Positions 62,392 through 64,000 of a stretch of 64,000 bases of DNA are shown piece after piece. Within the stretch, counting starts at the first letter, position 1. Every line of letters begins with the position of its first letter. The stretch spans positions 62,001 through 126,000 of the forward strand of contig CAKSSJ010000001.1 of assembly GCA_934488615.1 (NCBI GenBank). Reading direction: 5' to 3'. The stretch comes from an uncultured Eubacteriales bacterium (GTDB lineage: Bacteria; Bacillota; Clostridia; Oscillospirales; Acutalibacteraceae). The translations under genes and the position numbers were made by a program. Under the pieces are notes generated by a model, which saw nothing but the letters and a program-made list of their open reading frames with translations, was not told the DNA's origin and did not search any database.

Positions 62392-63969
62392 ATGAGTGAC
62401 GAAAACAGATATTACGGAACATCGGAAAATCCGCAGCCTGCCGATTTTGCATCTGAAAGCAATCAGCCGAACGAAAACGGATATGCTTGGCAGAGTGAGC
62501 AGAATCCGAGCGACAACGGACAGTCGGCAAACGGAGAGAATCCCGTTAATAACGACTATAATGATTTCAGCCGATATAACGATAGTGTTGACGATTCCCC
62601 GAGTGAGCCGCAGTACAGTCCGTACAATTCGCAGAGCTACGGCTCAGCAGGAGCGGGAGCACCGCAGAACGATTATTACAGTCAGCAGTATGCAAAGACT
62701 GTTAATGAAGTGCCTGCAAAGAAAAAGAGCAAGGGCTTCAAGGGCTTTGTGATTGCGCTTGTTGCAATTGTTGTTTGCGTAGCGGTTGTACTTGCTGTTT
62801 ATCCGAAATTCAAAAAGAGCAACACGGCATCTCCATCGGGTGATTCAACACAGCTTACACTTTCGGAGACTCCGACGGCTAAGAACACATCGGGAATTCC
62901 GTCCAGCGAGACGGTTGCCGCCAACGCTGAGAAGTTCAATGTCGGCATAAAGCTTTACGGTCAGTCGCAGTCGATATTCTCGTCCTCTTCAAGCAATTCA
63001 CTTGTCGGCGAGGGCTCGGGAATTATCATGGGCGAGGACAGCGCAAAGAAATATACCTACATCGTAACCTGTGCACACGTTATCAGCTCGGTCAAAACCT
63101 CTGGCTACACGATGACGGTTACAGACTATGAGGGCAACAATTACGACGGTATCCTCGTCGGCTATGATTCAAAGACAGATGTCGGCGTTGTCAAAATTGC
63201 AAAAACAGGTCTTACTGCCGCTGAGTTCGGTGATTCAACCTCTTTGAAGAAGGGTCAGACGGTTTATGCGATCGGCAACCCGGGCGGTTCGGAGTTCTTC
63301 GGATCATTCACAAAGGGTATGGTTTCCGCTATTGACAGACCTATCAGCAGTGAGAGCGGATACGAAATGAAGTGTATTCAGCATACAACGCCTATCAATT
63401 CAGGTAACTCAGGTGGCGCACTCATGAATGAGTACGGTCAGGTTATCGGTATCAACTCTTCAAAGATCGTCAGCACGGGATATGAGGGAATGGCATTTGC
63501 AATTCCGATCTCGGATGCAAAGGAAATTATTGACGATATCATTTCCAACGGCTATGTTACCGACAGACCGAAGCTTGGTATTTCCTATGCCGCGGCTGAA
63601 AAATATCAGCAGTATGCAATGGTAGTTAAGCTCAAAAATCTGCCGAGCGGCTCGCTTGTTATTGCTTCGATAAGCTCTGACAGCTCGCTTGCAAACAGCA
63701 AGGCAAAGGTCGGCGACCTTATCACTGCCGTAAACGGTGAAAAGCTTGACACTGCGGATGTTCTTCTCGATAAGATCGAAAACGGCAAGGTCGGCGATAA
63801 GCTCAAGCTTGAGCTTTGCAGAATCAATTCCGACTATTCGGTAGATACCTTTACCGTTGAAGCTACGCTTGTTGAGGATAAGGGCACGTCGTCCGAGACC
63901 GAGACAACAACCGAGAGCCAGGTTCAGGGCGGATATGACTGGAGCCAGTTCTTCGGCAGCGGATATTGA
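62392..63969 (+). CDS. HtrA/DegP-like membrane-anchored serine protease
   Basis: A 525-residue protease for quality control of envelope proteins. It has a long polar, N/Q/S-rich N-terminal region (1-~110), a membrane helix (~116-137), a trypsin-like domain with H229 (TCAHV), D263 (SKTDVGV) and S340 (GNSGGAL), a PDZ domain (~400-500) and a Ser/Thr-rich tail. AGGAGGAATTATTT precedes the ATG. It lies 115 nt after the sensor kinase, so it may be a target of that system. Confidence 0.93.
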   Translation: MSDENRYYGTSENPQPADFASESNQPNENGYAWQSEQNPSDNGQSANGENPVNNDYNDFSRYNDSVDDSPSEPQYSPYNSQSYGSAGAGAPQNDYYSQQYAKTVNEVPAKKKSKGFKGFVIALVAIVVCVAVVLAVYPKFKKSNTASPSGDSTQLTLSETPTAKNTSGIPSSETVAANAEKFNVGIKLYGQSQSIFSSSSSNSLVGEGSGIIMGEDSAKKYTYIVTCAHVISSVKTSGYTMTVTDYEGNNYDGILVGYDSKTDVGVVKIAKTGLTAAEFGDSTSLKKGQTVYAIGNPGGSEFFGSFTKGMVSAIDRPISSESGYEMKCIQHTTPINSGNSGGALMNEYGQVIGINSSKIVSTGYEGMAFAIPISDAKEIIDDIISNGYVTDRPKLGISYAAAEKYQQYAMVVKLKNLPSGSLVIASISSDSSLANSKAKVGDLITAVNGEKLDTADVLLDKIENGKVGDKLKLELCRINSDYSVDTFTVEATLVEDKGTSSETETTTESQVQGGYDWSQFFGSGY

Positions 63970-64000
63970 TATAGTGTGATTTTTGAATGATTTTTTAAAA

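Overview
The window is a chromosomal segment of a low-to-mid GC Firmicute, most likely a gut Oscillospiraceae/Ruminococcus-type clostridium. The evidence is the spc/alpha ribosomal operon order, a PolC-type replicative polymerase, Firmicute families (RbgA, YraN, DUF1540, DUF6514), a dockerin-bearing secreted protein, and intracellular glycoside hydrolases (GH27, GH3). Gene density is high. Ribosome-binding sites are mostly AGGAGG-like, and many promoters match TTGACA-17-TATAAT closely. I see no phage, plasmid, CRISPR array or intact insertion sequence.

Layout. 1-5170: end of the ribosomal operon (secY, adk, map, infA, rpmJ, rpsM, rpsK, rpsD, rpoA, rplQ), closed by a terminator. 5180-10300: a GH27 alpha-galactosidase with a small zinc-finger protein, then leftward genes for a parallel beta-helix (GH141-like) enzyme whose signal peptide lies in another frame, a nitroreductase and a TIM-barrel protein. 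10400-18200: a B12-type radical SAM protein and its partner, two tandem paralogous polytopic membrane proteins, rplS with a structured leader, and two tandem signal peptidases. 18235-24550: rbgA, a four-copy 104-bp tandem repeat, rnhB, yraN, thrC, a dockerin plus phosphodiester-glycosidase protein, a DUF1540 protein and a phosphoesterase. 24600-33850: mixed genes including a lipoprotein, an M28 peptidase, a VanY-like peptidase, a sugar transferase, prfB, a RING-finger membrane protein, galU and tRNA-Gln. 33900-39600: an XRE regulator with an ABC exporter, then a domain-permuted GH3 beta-glucosidase. 39670-53250: a degenerate pyrophosphatase-Nudix fusion, then pyrH-frr-(GT2)-uppS-cdsA-dxr-rseP-ispG-polC-hisI. 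53250-64000: membrane and cell-wall genes, deoC, an Eis-like acetyltransferase, galM, and a two-component system followed by an HtrA-like protease.

How the genes fit together. The pyrH-to-polC run combines nucleotide, isoprenoid/undecaprenyl, phospholipid, site-2 protease and replication functions. uppS, dxr and ispG feed the lipid carrier used by the sugar transferase at 27.8-28.4 kb and probably by the glycosyltransferases. The two-component system plus HtrA looks like an envelope-stress module. galU, galM, GH27 and GH3 point to galactoside and glucoside metabolism.

The most unusual observations are: a PolC with no exonuclease domain inserted in its PHP domain; a secreted enzyme split from its signal peptide exactly at an A6 tract; a 4 x 104 bp A-B-A-B tandem array starting 4 nt after rbgA; a HisI-like protein missing two of three metal-binding aspartates; and a Nudix enzyme fused to a metal-site-less pyrophosphatase domain. 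Several families of dispersed palindromic repeats sit in intergenic regions. All family assignments come from reading motifs by eye; no database search was run.
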